A stretch of DNA of 64,000 nt from Methylobacter sp. GTDB lineage: Bacteria; Pseudomonadota; Gammaproteobacteria; Methylococcales; Methylomonadaceae. The first letter of the stretch is position 1. Every line of letters starts with the position of its first letter. The position numbers and the translations under genes were made by a program. Of the stretch, positions 52,124 through 60,768 are shown piece after piece. The stretch covers positions 12,440-76,439 of the forward strand of contig NZ_JALOCF010000017.1 in the NCBI RefSeq assembly GCF_023227905.1, read 5' to 3'. The notes below the pieces were generated by a model. The model searched no databases, was not told the origin of the DNA, and was given only the letters and a program-made list of their open reading frames with translations.

Positions 52124-52132
52124 GAGAGAAAA

Positions 52133-52555
52133 GTGCAAGACATAGGGTTTGAAATAGGTGGACTGTTTACCAGTGCATTTATATCGTCAACGATAGCTCC
52201 CGGAGGCTCGGAAGCCGTTTTGGCTTATATGGTATCGGTAGGGCATCAGGCTGAGCTTTTGGTTATCGTTGCAACAATTGGCAACACATTGGGCACCATG
52301 ACAACATGGGGCTTGGGCGTGCTAGCAGCTAAAAAAATGCCGGTTGCCGAGCTTTTATCAGAAGAAAGACAGAAAGCGCTGGAAGTAGTTAGGAAAAGAG
52401 GTATCTGGACGCTGTTTTTTACGTGGTTGCCGATAGTTGGGGATGTCTTGTGTTTTGCAGGTGGATGGTTAAGGTTACCATTCTTTCAGGCTTGTTCGAT
52501 CATATTGCTCGGTAAATTTGGGCGATATGCGGTGATCGCCTGGATTTTTACTTAA
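52133..52555 (+). CDS. YqaA/DedA-like (SNARE-associated) membrane protein
   Basis: A 140-residue protein with about three hydrophobic segments and the YqaA-type sequence: FTSAFISSTIAPGGSEAVLA at the start, GNTLGTMTTWGLGVLAAKK in the middle, then RKRGIWTLFFTWLPIVGDVLCFAGGWLRLP. YqaA proteins belong to the DedA superfamily, which includes lipid flippases, but this subfamily is not characterised. The start is probably GTG 52133; an in-frame TTG at 52103 would lie in the loop of the preceding terminator and is unlikely. It shares orientation with the copper genes but must be transcribed by readthrough or its own promoter. Confidence 0.78.
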   Translation: MQDIGFEIGGLFTSAFISSTIAPGGSEAVLAYMVSVGHQAELLVIVATIGNTLGTMTTWGLGVLAAKKMPVAELLSEERQKALEVVRKRGIWTLFFTWLPIVGDVLCFAGGWLRLPFFQACSIILLGKFGRYAVIAWIFT

Positions 52556-52806
52556 AAAAGCTTGTCTTTATAAACATCAACTTGAAATATATCAATTAGA
52601 TACTTACAAAAACTGTAACTACTAACAGCCAAACTAAAACGCTGATTATTATATTCATTAAAATCTTCATCAAAGCGCAGTATTTATCATATTCCTCTGC
52701 ACTACATTGTACTTTTTGATATTAAGTAGCTACGAAAAACTAAGATAAAATTTGAGCTTCATGAAATTAATCCGCTTGCATTTTATTGATTGAATACGAG
52801 GTAATT

Positions 52807-53592
52807 GTGCTGCGCCATTTCCCACAGATTAACGTTGCTTATGCTCACAGTAAACGGGATTATTTTATAGCAGCGTTTACTTTTTTTTGCGTTGCAGTTT
52901 GTTTGATAAGCGATGCAAATGCGAGCTTGGAAAAGCAAAATGCGCTCGGTGTTTGCGCCTGGGTATTTTTGATCGGATTGCTGCTCGGAGAAAATAGGGA
53001 AATAAGAACGCAAGTTGGCATAGCCATCATTTTTGCGACCATCGGCGAGCATTTTGCGTCGCCTTTTATGGGCGGATACACTTACCGGTTCGAGAACGTG
53101 CCGGCCTATGTGCCGCCAGGCCACGGCATGGTTTATTTGACCGCCGTGGCTTTGGGGCGGTCCGGATTATTCCAGTGCTATGCCAAGGAAATTGCCGCGT
53201 TGGTGGTGATGGTCTGCGGTGTCTGGTCGCTCTGGGGAATCAGCGGTTATGCCAAGCAGGGCGATTCGGTAGGCGCGCTATTATTTTGTGTTTTTTTGGG
53301 TTATCTCTTTAAAGGCCGTTCGCCTATGGTTTATCTGGCAGCCTTTTTTATTACTACATGGCTGGAGCTAATCGGCACCGCCGTTGGGACCTGGAAATGG
53401 GCGGCAATAGATCCCGTATTAAGTTTGCCACAAGGAAATCCGCCTAGCGGAGTTGCTGCCTGGTATTGTCTGGTCGATGCGGTAGCCATGGGTGGCGCTG
53501 CGCCGTTATTAAGAAGAGCGAAAAGTACCCGTGAATGGATAAAGTCCGGCAAGTATCGGAAAAATGCATATCAGAGCGCGGATAATGAATAA
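52807..53592 (+). CDS. Unknown polytopic membrane protein
   Basis: A 261-residue protein with about seven hydrophobic segments (for example about 18-40, 46-63, 68-85, 125-145, 153-172, 175-195). A conserved-looking stretch (FENVPAYVPPGHGMVYLTAV, about 93-112) carries Pro, His and Tyr in a loop; a Trp/Gly-rich segment (WLELIGTAVGTWKWAAIDP) follows near 195. I do not recognise the family. Start GTG 52807 has GAGG five bases upstream; the in-frame TTG 52786 lacks a site. A 251-base AT-rich gap without signals (52556-52806) precedes it, and the broken superoxide reductase gene follows. Confidence 0.6.
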   Translation: MLRHFPQINVAYAHSKRDYFIAAFTFFCVAVCLISDANASLEKQNALGVCAWVFLIGLLLGENREIRTQVGIAIIFATIGEHFASPFMGGYTYRFENVPAYVPPGHGMVYLTAVALGRSGLFQCYAKEIAALVVMVCGVWSLWGISGYAKQGDSVGALLFCVFLGYLFKGRSPMVYLAAFFITTWLELIGTAVGTWKWAAIDPVLSLPQGNPPSGVAAWYCLVDAVAMGGAAPLLRRAKSTREWIKSGKYRKNAYQSADNE

Positions 53593-53686
53593 GATATTTA
53601 CACAATCGCGTAAGGTCTGGTTGCTAATTATGTAAGTGCCCCTGTTATAGGCAAGATAATCAATAATTAAAAGGGAGTGAAACATT

Positions 53687-54124
53687 ATGGAACGCGTGAT
53701 TTTATCCGATTAAGTGTAGCGACTGTAGGTGCCGGCATAATGATACCAACCATGGCGCTGGCCGACAGTGGTAAGCAGATAGCTAAAAGAAATATTTATT
53801 ATACAAAAGAAGCCCCAGGCTCCTGGAGCGAGAAGGTTGCAACTCATCTGCCCAACATTGAAATACAAAAAACGGGAGGGAATGTCGCTGTAAAAGTCGT
53901 AACGGCACATGAAATGAAGGATCATGAGCACTATATTGTTAAGCACGATTGTTAAGCACGTTTTGCTGGACCAAAACTATAAATTTATAGATGAATATCT
54001 TTTCCATCCTGTCAAAGATAAGGCGGCAATTTCAACATTTACATTACATGACTACAGTGGGCCGATTTATGCGCTGAGTATGTGCAATAAGCATGATCTC
54101 TGGTTGAACGGCTCAGAAGTGTAA
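53687..54124 (+). pseudogene. Tat-exported superoxide reductase, broken by two frameshifts
   Basis: The two reading frames together give a desulfoferrodoxin/neelaredoxin-type superoxide reductase: NIYYTKEAPGSWSEKVATHL, then TAHEMKDHEHYIVKH, then the iron-site motif CNKHDLW at the end. Lesion 1: ATG 53687 with AAGGGAG upstream is out of frame with the body; adding one base after position 53694 would give MERRDFIRLS, a perfect twin-arginine export signal followed by a hydrophobic helix. Lesion 2: the 13-base unit ATTGTTAAGCACG is duplicated (53935-53960), which shifts the frame and creates a stop; removing one copy joins HYIVKH to VLLDQ. A GTG at 53677 could express a fragment with a damaged Tat signal. 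Either the gene is decaying or the assembly has two errors. Confidence 0.85.
53935..53960 (+). repeat. 13-bp tandem duplication in the superoxide reductase gene
   Basis: ATTGTTAAGCACG occurs twice head to tail (53935-53947 and 53948-53960). The second copy adds 13 bases, puts a TAA in frame within the repeat and separates the catalytic C-terminal segment from the rest. The perfect identity points to a recent slippage event. Confidence 0.95.
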
Positions 54125-54168
54125 GGATGCGTTTTAGATCATTATTTGGCGTTGATGTTATTGCAAGT

Positions 54169-54199
54169 AGCTCATTGAAGTCCATTAACTCAATGAGCT
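54169..54199. terminator. Stem-loop before the LPS operon
   Basis: AGCTCATTGA (54169-54178) and TCAATGAGCT (54190-54199) form a perfect 10-bp stem with an 11-base loop, 44 bases after the end of the superoxide reductase remnant and 35 bases before the GT9 start. It may terminate the former gene or affect the leader of the LPS operon. Confidence 0.5.
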
Positions 54200-54233
54200 G
54201 TTGTTTAGTAGGCGCTGCAACACAATTCAGTCA

Positions 54234-55334
54234 ATGAAAAACAATCAACTTTTATACCCAAAGCCCAAAAAGATTCTGGTAATCTCAATGCGATACCTCG
54301 GCGATGTACTGCTGACGACACCCTTATTGCGTTCGTTGAGGCAGGCCTATCCCGATGCTCAACTTGATGTGCTAGTGTTTCGTAATACAGCTTCCATGCT
54401 CGAAGGCAATCCTGACGTTGACCATATTATTACTACGCCTAATCGCCCCAAACTCTTAGATTATCAGCAATTATTTCGTCAAATATTCAGGCAATATGAC
54501 CTTGCTATCTCTACGCAGTCAGGCGATCGCCCTTTTTTGTACACGCTACTCGCGGCGCCGTTACGGGTTGCCGCAGTACCGCCAAAAAACACTACTGGCT
54601 GGTGGAAGCGTTTTTTTGTTCAGCATTGGACAGAATTTGATGACGACAATACGCATACGGTTCTGCAACACCTGAAATTACTGGATTTGATCAATGTTCC
54701 CTGGTGTTTTTCATTGGTACCGCCACAAATTGGCAATACTCAGCCGCAAGTGCAGCAATTTCCTTTTTTGGCCGATCATTCCGGCTTTGCAGTGTTACAT
54801 CCGTACCCGCAGTGGAGATACAAGCAATGGACTGTTGAGGGTTGGATACAAATAGGACTCTATCTCAAAAGCTTGGGATTACAACTAGTTCTTTCGGGAG
54901 GGTCTGCCCAAGAGGAAATTGACTATGTAGCCAATATTCAACGTAAACTTCCCGAGGATACGATCAACTTGACGGGTCAGGTTTCGTTGGCGCAATTGGC
55001 AACCATTATTGCCCAAGCAAAACTATATATCGGCCCGGATACTGGCATCACCCACTTAGCTGCTGCAACCGGCATTCCCGTGATTGCGCTTTATGGGCCG
55101 ACCAATCCGATAAAATGGGCGCCGTTCCCTTATGGATATCAAGCAAACGATAATCCTTTTGATAAAATAGGCGATAAACAAGTTAATAATATTTACTTCG
55201 TACAAGGTGAAGGAGATTGTGTTCCGTGCGATCTAGAAGGTTGCGATCGTCATCGACAAAGCCGTAGCCAATGTTTAGATAATCTGTCACCGGAACGTAT
55301 TAAGCGTTTAGTGCGGCAATTGTTAAACAAATGA
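54234..55334 (+). CDS. Glycosyltransferase family 9 (heptosyltransferase-like)
   Basis: A 366-residue cytoplasmic, membrane-associated GT-B enzyme. The N-terminal Rossmann motif ILVISMRYLGDVLLTTPLLR and the donor-site region LYIGPDTGITHLAAATGIPV (about 270-290, with the Asp-Thr-Gly segment) are typical of LPS heptosyltransferases (WaaC, WaaF, WaaQ). It would add heptose from ADP-heptose to the inner core, consistent with gmhA-hldE-hldD at the end of the operon. Which heptose it adds is not clear. ATG 54234 is used; an in-frame TTG (54201) lies in a hairpin. Confidence 0.88.
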   Translation: MKNNQLLYPKPKKILVISMRYLGDVLLTTPLLRSLRQAYPDAQLDVLVFRNTASMLEGNPDVDHIITTPNRPKLLDYQQLFRQIFRQYDLAISTQSGDRPFLYTLLAAPLRVAAVPPKNTTGWWKRFFVQHWTEFDDDNTHTVLQHLKLLDLINVPWCFSLVPPQIGNTQPQVQQFPFLADHSGFAVLHPYPQWRYKQWTVEGWIQIGLYLKSLGLQLVLSGGSAQEEIDYVANIQRKLPEDTINLTGQVSLAQLATIIAQAKLYIGPDTGITHLAAATGIPVIALYGPTNPIKWAPFPYGYQANDNPFDKIGDKQVNNIYFVQGEGDCVPCDLEGCDRHRQSRSQCLDNLSPERIKRLVRQLLNK

Positions 55335-55382
55335 GCGTTCTAAATTAAGTCATTCGCAATCTGTCAATTTAACAATGAAATT

Positions 55383-56114
55383 ATGAATATCGCCTCCTCT
55401 AAACTACTCGATCGCATTTACGTCCTTAACGTCAAAAAATTTACCGAGCGCCGGGCTTTCATGGAAAAGCAGCTCGCTAAAACAGGATTGCAGGCGGAAT
55501 TTATTTTTGATTGGGATGCCGATGAGTTGAACGATGAGATAATCGACCGGTATTTTTCGAAAAATAACAAATTATCAGTCGCGCAAAAATCCTGTGCTCT
55601 CAAACATATTACCGCTTTACGAAAAATTACGGAAAGTAACGGCAGGTTCAATTTGATTTTAGAAGATGATGCCGTTCTTGCGAAAGAGTTTGGTTTAGGC
55701 TTACAACGCGCATTAGCACAAAGCGAGCAGTTTTTGGAAAACAAAGTTATTTATATAGGTTCAGGAGGGAATTTTTTTACGCCGAAAAGCCAGCGAAGAC
55801 CAGGGCAATATCTATATCTTGGTACACGCGGTCGATTTACAGATTCCTATATTGTCGATAGTGCCACCGCACAAAAAAGGTTGGATTGGATCATTACCCA
55901 TAAAGTCAGTGAACCCATTGATAATCAATTTGATAAAATCGATAAGCAATTAGGTATCAAAATACTGTGGCTAGAAGACCCTATTGTTGAGCAAGGCAGT
56001 AAAAATGGTTTGTTTGACAGTGCCATAGAGTCAGCCCCGCCAACTTGGTTACAAAGGCTGCGTTTTAACTTTGAAAAGTTAAAGCGAAAATATATCTATC
56101 AACTATGGCGCTAA
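55383..56114 (+). CDS. Glycosyltransferase family 25 (LPS core)
   Basis: A 243-residue family 25 enzyme: IYVLNVKKFTERRAFMEKQL at the start, SCALKHITALRKI, then NLILEDDAVLAKEF with the Glu-Asp-Asp metal motif (about 95-99). GT25 enzymes add galactose or similar residues to the core oligosaccharide. The C-terminal basic tail probably sits on the inner membrane. It overlaps the next gene by 10 bp. Confidence 0.88.
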   Translation: MNIASSKLLDRIYVLNVKKFTERRAFMEKQLAKTGLQAEFIFDWDADELNDEIIDRYFSKNNKLSVAQKSCALKHITALRKITESNGRFNLILEDDAVLAKEFGLGLQRALAQSEQFLENKVIYIGSGGNFFTPKSQRRPGQYLYLGTRGRFTDSYIVDSATAQKRLDWIITHKVSEPIDNQFDKIDKQLGIKILWLEDPIVEQGSKNGLFDSAIESAPPTWLQRLRFNFEKLKRKYIYQLWR

Positions 56115-57343
56115 TTGAAAAGTCTATGTTTTCTTATTCTATTATTTCAGAAAAATCCTTATTAGCTTGCCGATATCTGGCAATAATTGCTGCGATTGCA
56201 GCTCCTCTATCTACCGCTGTTACCAGTGCTGCTTGCGTTGCCATGTTGTTAACCTGGCTTATTTCAGGTCACGTTTGGCAGAGCCTGAAAGTATCGACTC
56301 AACAGTCTACGGGGAAAATGTTGTTAGTGTTTTTTGCTTGGCTTATTGTTAGCAGTTTATATGCTGACACTTCTTGGACGGATAAAATCACTACATTGTC
56401 GAGCTGGAAAAAATTATTTTACACTTTCGTGTTGTTAGGCCTTTTTTGTCAAACGCAATGGAAAGCGCGCTTTATTTATTATTATTTAGCGGCAATGTCT
56501 TTCGCAGCATTTATTGTCGTTTCATTATGGTTGCTGGGTATTCAAGTTAGAGGTCAGCCGCCCGGCATTGTTATGACAAATTACACTTCTCAAAGTTTAG
56601 CATTTGTGATTGCTATCTTAAGTTGCATTTTTTTAATTAAAGAATCTATCAGTCGTCAAAAAAAAGGTTTATTAATAGGAATGATAGTCCTATTTACATT
56701 TAACATTTTCTTCATCAGCACTTCTCGGAGCGGTTATCTTGCTCTGCCTGTGGCTGCTGTTTTCATAGTTATTAATCTTTATGGCTATAAAAAACTGCCT
56801 CATATTTTGGGGATTACGCTAACTGCTCTTTTATTGGTGGCGTTGACTTCAAACACCTTGCAGCAGCGCATTAAATTAGGATTGGAGGAAAATAAAAATT
56901 CTCAATCCAGTGAAAATTTAACGTCTATAGGTGTTCGTGATATTTTCAGGCAAAATACGTTGGAATTAATTCAGCAAAAAACCTTTCTTGGTTATGGAAC
57001 ATCTTCTTTCAATAGCGTTTACAGTTCTCACGTTGCTGCAAAATATCAAGACTGGCGCGGCAAACCGTCATCCGACCCACATAACCAATATTTGTTTATT
57101 TGGCTGGAAAATGGTCTAGTCGGGTTGTTATTGTTTTTGGCTTATATTTTTACGGCTATCAGACAGGGAGCAACCCAACAGTTCTACGGAGTCATTGCTG
57201 CAAGTGTGCTCGTTGCGTTCGCCACGACTAGTTTGTTTAATTCACATTTCAAAACTTTTCCAGAGGGACATTTACTGGCTTTTTTTGTAGGTTGTTTATT
57301 AGGTCAACAGCCGGTAAACAAGATGGAGGAAGGAAGTGCTTAG
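56105..57343 (+). CDS. O-antigen ligase family protein (WaaL-like)
   Basis: A 412-residue polytopic protein with about 10-12 hydrophobic segments, a large periplasmic loop (about 255-330) and the family hallmarks: ISTSRSGYLAL (Arg near 200) and SDPHNQYLFIWLENGLVG (His near 318). WaaL-type ligases join O-antigen from undecaprenyl carrier to the lipid A-core in the periplasm; wzy-like polymerases share the fold, so that role cannot be excluded. The start overlaps the GT25 gene and the end overlaps the next glycosyltransferase. Confidence 0.85.
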   Translation: MALIEKSMFSYSIISEKSLLACRYLAIIAAIAAPLSTAVTSAACVAMLLTWLISGHVWQSLKVSTQQSTGKMLLVFFAWLIVSSLYADTSWTDKITTLSSWKKLFYTFVLLGLFCQTQWKARFIYYYLAAMSFAAFIVVSLWLLGIQVRGQPPGIVMTNYTSQSLAFVIAILSCIFLIKESISRQKKGLLIGMIVLFTFNIFFISTSRSGYLALPVAAVFIVINLYGYKKLPHILGITLTALLLVALTSNTLQQRIKLGLEENKNSQSSENLTSIGVRDIFRQNTLELIQQKTFLGYGTSSFNSVYSSHVAAKYQDWRGKPSSDPHNQYLFIWLENGLVGLLLFLAYIFTAIRQGATQQFYGVIAASVLVAFATTSLFNSHFKTFPEGHLLAFFVGCLLGQQPVNKMEEGSA

Positions 57344-58085
57344 CGTAATCATCATCACAAAAAATGAAGCGTCTCATATTGGGCGGTGTATGGAATCTGT
57401 TTTATGGGCTGATGAAATCATCGTTCTGGATTCCGGTAGTCAGGATGATACGGTATCCATCTGTCATCGATATACCGAGAAAGTATATGAAACGGACTGG
57501 CCCGGGTTTGGTATTCAGAAGCAGCGCGCTTTGGATAAGGCGGCTGGTGACTGGATTCTATCTATTGACGCCGACGAAATGGTAACGCCGGAACTAAGGA
57601 TGGAAATCGAACGCACGCTCCAGCAAAAGGAGTATCAGGGCTATGAAATTCCTCGTCTTTCCAGCTACTGTGGCAGGCAAATGCGCCATGGCGGCTGGTG
57701 GCCCGATCATGTGCTTAGGCTATTTCGCCGTGATTGCGGTCGATTCACTGATTCAGCCGTTCATGAGCGTATTATTGTGCAAGGCCAAACCGGGCAATTG
57801 ACCACTCCGTTGCTGCATGATGCTTTTGTGAGCCTGGATGAAGTCTTGCATAAAGTAAATTGCTATTCGTCCTTAGGCGCAGAAATGCTCTATCAAAAAG
57901 GGACGCAATCATCCATAAGCAAGGCTATTTTTAAAGCGTTCTGGACTTTTGTGCGCACCTATTTCCTTAAATTAGCTATCATGGATGGACGGCAAGGTCT
58001 GATGCTTTCAATTTCCAATGCTGAAGGAACGTATTATAAGTACGTCAAATTGTTGGAATTACAAAGCCGACAAGCACAACAATAA
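57336..58085 (+). CDS. Glycosyltransferase family 2 (WaaE/KdtX-like)
   Basis: A 249-residue GT2 enzyme. The N-terminal LSVIIITKNEASHIGRCMES, DSGSQDDTVSI, the donor-site DADE motif in WILSIDADEMV (about 84-94) and the later WPDHVLRLFRRDCGRF and VHERI are the pattern of the LPS core glucosyltransferase WaaE/KdtX. The start is GTG 57336, preceded by GGAGGAAGGAA inside the ligase gene. It ends one base into the next gene. Confidence 0.87.
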   Translation: MLSVIIITKNEASHIGRCMESVLWADEIIVLDSGSQDDTVSICHRYTEKVYETDWPGFGIQKQRALDKAAGDWILSIDADEMVTPELRMEIERTLQQKEYQGYEIPRLSSYCGRQMRHGGWWPDHVLRLFRRDCGRFTDSAVHERIIVQGQTGQLTTPLLHDAFVSLDEVLHKVNCYSSLGAEMLYQKGTQSSISKAIFKAFWTFVRTYFLKLAIMDGRQGLMLSISNAEGTYYKYVKLLELQSRQAQQ

Positions 58086-58903
58086 TGAATCTAATATCTG
58101 TTATTGTAACTACATATAATTGGCCTGCCGCTTTAAATCTTTGCCTGGAAAGTTTGTTTGCTCAAAATGACAAAGGCTTTGAAATTATTATCGCTGATGA
58201 TGGTTCTGCATTTTCTAATCAAGTATTGGCTCAGGCTTCTTGCGCTAAAAGTCCGGTATCAATTCAATATGTTCACCATGACGATCAGGGATTCAGGGCG
58301 GGAACCATTAGAAATAAAGCTGTGGCCGCCAGTAAAGGCGAATATTTGCTATTTATTGACGGTGACTGCATTCTTCGGCCTGATTTCATCGCTGGACATC
58401 GCCAGCTTGCTGCACCGGGATGCTTTGTGCCTGGAAACCGGGTGCTGTTGAGCCAGGCATTTACTCAGGAAGTCATAGAAAAGCACATTTCATTGCATGA
58501 CAAAACGCTGAGCTATTTCATTGCTCTTTGGATACAAAATAAAATAAATAGAATTTCTGCCTTTATTCGGCTTCCTCTGGGGCGATTAAGAAGCTTACAG
58601 CCTAAAAAATGGAAAAAAGCCATGACATGCAATTTAGCAATGTGGAAGCGCGACTTTTTACAGGTAAACGGTTTTGACGAGCTTTTTGAAGGCTGGGGCT
58701 TTGAGGATTCTGATTTGGTTATTCGCTTAATACATGCAGGCATTAAACGTAAAGAAGGAAGGTTTGCTGTGCCTGTGTTGCATCTATGGCATGTTCATAA
58801 TGATAAAAGCAAGCAAGATATTAATTACCAGCGCCTGCTGGATCGCTTAAACAGCCAGGATTTTATTTTCGCAAAAAAAGGCGTTTCCCAGTATCTTGGG
58901 TAA
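58085..58903 (+). CDS. Glycosyltransferase family 2, galactosyltransferase-type C-terminus
   Basis: A 272-residue GT2/GT-A enzyme: SVIVTTYNWPAALNLCLESL, IIADDGS, the DxD-type DGDCI motif (about 99-103), and a C-terminal half with NLAMWKRDFLQVNGFDE and GWGFEDSDLVIRLIHAG that matches the galactosyltransferase C-terminal pattern. It adds a sugar to the LPS or another surface glycan; the donor is unknown. It overlaps the preceding gene by one base. Confidence 0.85.
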   Translation: MNLISVIVTTYNWPAALNLCLESLFAQNDKGFEIIIADDGSAFSNQVLAQASCAKSPVSIQYVHHDDQGFRAGTIRNKAVAASKGEYLLFIDGDCILRPDFIAGHRQLAAPGCFVPGNRVLLSQAFTQEVIEKHISLHDKTLSYFIALWIQNKINRISAFIRLPLGRLRSLQPKKWKKAMTCNLAMWKRDFLQVNGFDELFEGWGFEDSDLVIRLIHAGIKRKEGRFAVPVLHLWHVHNDKSKQDINYQRLLDRLNSQDFIFAKKGVSQYLG

Positions 58904-58963
58904 CTCGGTAACTTAGCGCAAGCTGGAAGAATAGCTTCACTCGTTCATTCAAACTTCAAAAAT

Positions 58964-60757
58964 ATGAAAAAAACATCCAAAGCAAGCGCTCAAATATATA
59001 AGCGACTACTGACCTATTTAAAGCCGCATCGTGGCCTCTTTGCAATCAGTATTATTGGCTTCCTGATGTATTCAGGCACTCAGACTTTATTTGCTGCGTT
59101 AATCAAGCATATTATTGATACGTTGCAAACTGAGGCGCGGGAGGGTATGTATTACTTGCCGTTATTCTTTAGCGGCCTGATTATAGTGCATGGGATTGGC
59201 GCTTATGTAGGCAACTATTTTTTAGCCAAAGTGTCCACAAATATCGTGCATACCCTGAGATGTGAAATTTTCAATCAATATACGCAGCTGCCAACGGCTT
59301 ATTTTGACGCAAACAATAGCGGTCATATGATTTCCAGAATAACCAATAACGTAGGACAGGTTACTCAGGCGGCCACAGATTCTATTCGTACTTTTGTGCG
59401 GGAAGGATTTACTGCGATAGGCTTGTTAGTTTATCTGTTTTATTCAAACTGGATGTTATCTCTGGTTTTTATTGCTATCACACCTATTTTGGTGGTGCTG
59501 GTGAGTTATGTTAGTAAGCGACTTAGAACGATTAGTAAGAGAATACAAGAATCAATTGGCGATATAACGCATATCACTTCGGAATTGGTGGATGGGCATC
59601 GGGTGGTGCGCAGTTATGGCGGAGAAGAATATGAGCGGCGGCGCTTTTTAGAAAGCAGCTTATATAACCGTAGACAATCGCTCAAGCTGGCAACCACTAT
59701 GGCGGTGCATAACCCGATAATGCAATTCATTATAGCGATAGCATTGTCAGTTTTGATGTATATGGCATTGTTTTTTATGAAACAAGCCAGTGTGGGTGAG
59801 TTTGTGGGCTATTTGACGGCGGCATTTTTATTGCCTAAACCGATCAGAAGTTTAAGTGACGCGAACAGCGAAATCCAAAAAGGCATAGTCGCCGCCGAAT
59901 CGTTGTTTGAAATTCTGGATGAGCCGGGCGAATTGGATGAAGGCACTTATCAGGCAGAAAGATGCAAGGGAGCTCTGGAATTTAAAAATCTGACTTTTCA
60001 ATATGCCGGCGCAAACGAGCCTGCGCTGATTGACATCAGTTTTAAGGCTGAGCCAGGGCAGACAATTGCTTTGGTAGGAGCTTCCGGCGGCGGTAAAAGC
60101 ACGCTCGCCAGTTTGGTTTCTCGTTTTTATCCCCATGATACTGGCGAGATACTACTGGACGGTGTGGAAATTAATAATTATCAACTGGCAAATCTGAGGA
60201 AGCAGTTGGCATTAGTCAACCAGCAAGTCACATTATTCAATGACACGATAGCCAACAATATAGCTTACGGGGCGCTTGCGACAGTAACTAAAAGCGAAAT
60301 AGCTCAAGCTGCAACAGACGCTTATGCGATGGAATTTATCGCCAAGCTGGACCAGGGGCTGGACACGGAAATAGGCGAGAATGGTGTCAAGCTGTCCGGC
60401 GGACAGCGGCAAAGATTGGCTTTGGCCAGGGCCTTGCTAAAAGACGCGCCCATACTCATATTGGATGAGGCGACATCGGCGCTCGATACCGAATCGGAGC
60501 GGTTTATACAAGCGGCACTACAAAAAGTAATGAATAATCGAACGACGCTGGTTATTGCTCACCGGCTATCGACCATTGAAAATGCCGATATGATTTTGGT
60601 TATAGATCATGGTCGTATTGTAGAAAGAGGCTCTCACCGCGAGCTCATTGCAAAAAATGGAGTCTATGCGCGTTTGCATTCGATGCAATTTGAGGAACAT
60701 TCCAAGGGCAACCATCCGGTCATTTCTGCTGAACTGATAAGTTCAGACTTAGTTTAA
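58964..60757 (+). CDS. msbA: Lipid A export ABC transporter MsbA
   Basis: A 597-residue half-transporter that flips lipid A-core across the inner membrane. The membrane domain (about 15-320) has six helices. The ATPase domain has Walker A GASGGGKS at 372-379, Q-loop VNQQVTLFNDTI, signature LSGGQRQRLALARALLKDAP and Walker B LILDEATSALD. The length equals that of other MsbA proteins (E. coli 582 aa). It lies within the LPS core operon, 60 bases after the glycosyltransferase and 11 before gmhA. Confidence 0.94.
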   Translation: MKKTSKASAQIYKRLLTYLKPHRGLFAISIIGFLMYSGTQTLFAALIKHIIDTLQTEAREGMYYLPLFFSGLIIVHGIGAYVGNYFLAKVSTNIVHTLRCEIFNQYTQLPTAYFDANNSGHMISRITNNVGQVTQAATDSIRTFVREGFTAIGLLVYLFYSNWMLSLVFIAITPILVVLVSYVSKRLRTISKRIQESIGDITHITSELVDGHRVVRSYGGEEYERRRFLESSLYNRRQSLKLATTMAVHNPIMQFIIAIALSVLMYMALFFMKQASVGEFVGYLTAAFLLPKPIRSLSDANSEIQKGIVAAESLFEILDEPGELDEGTYQAERCKGALEFKNLTFQYAGANEPALIDISFKAEPGQTIALVGASGGGKSTLASLVSRFYPHDTGEILLDGVEINNYQLANLRKQLALVNQQVTLFNDTIANNIAYGALATVTKSEIAQAATDAYAMEFIAKLDQGLDTEIGENGVKLSGGQRQRLALARALLKDAPILILDEATSALDTESERFIQAALQKVMNNRTTLVIAHRLSTIENADMILVIDHGRIVERGSHRELIAKNGVYARLHSMQFEEHSKGNHPVISAELISSDLV

Positions 60758-60768
60758 AGGGCATAATT

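Noticed and set aside
52103..52132. TTG start of the YqaA-like gene at 52103
   Set aside because: It lies in the terminator loop of the preceding gene; GTG 52133 is more plausible.
53924..54124. Separate 66-codon gene at 53924-54124
   Set aside because: It is the C-terminal half of the superoxide reductase in the shifted frame, as shown by CNKHDLW and the 13-bp duplication.
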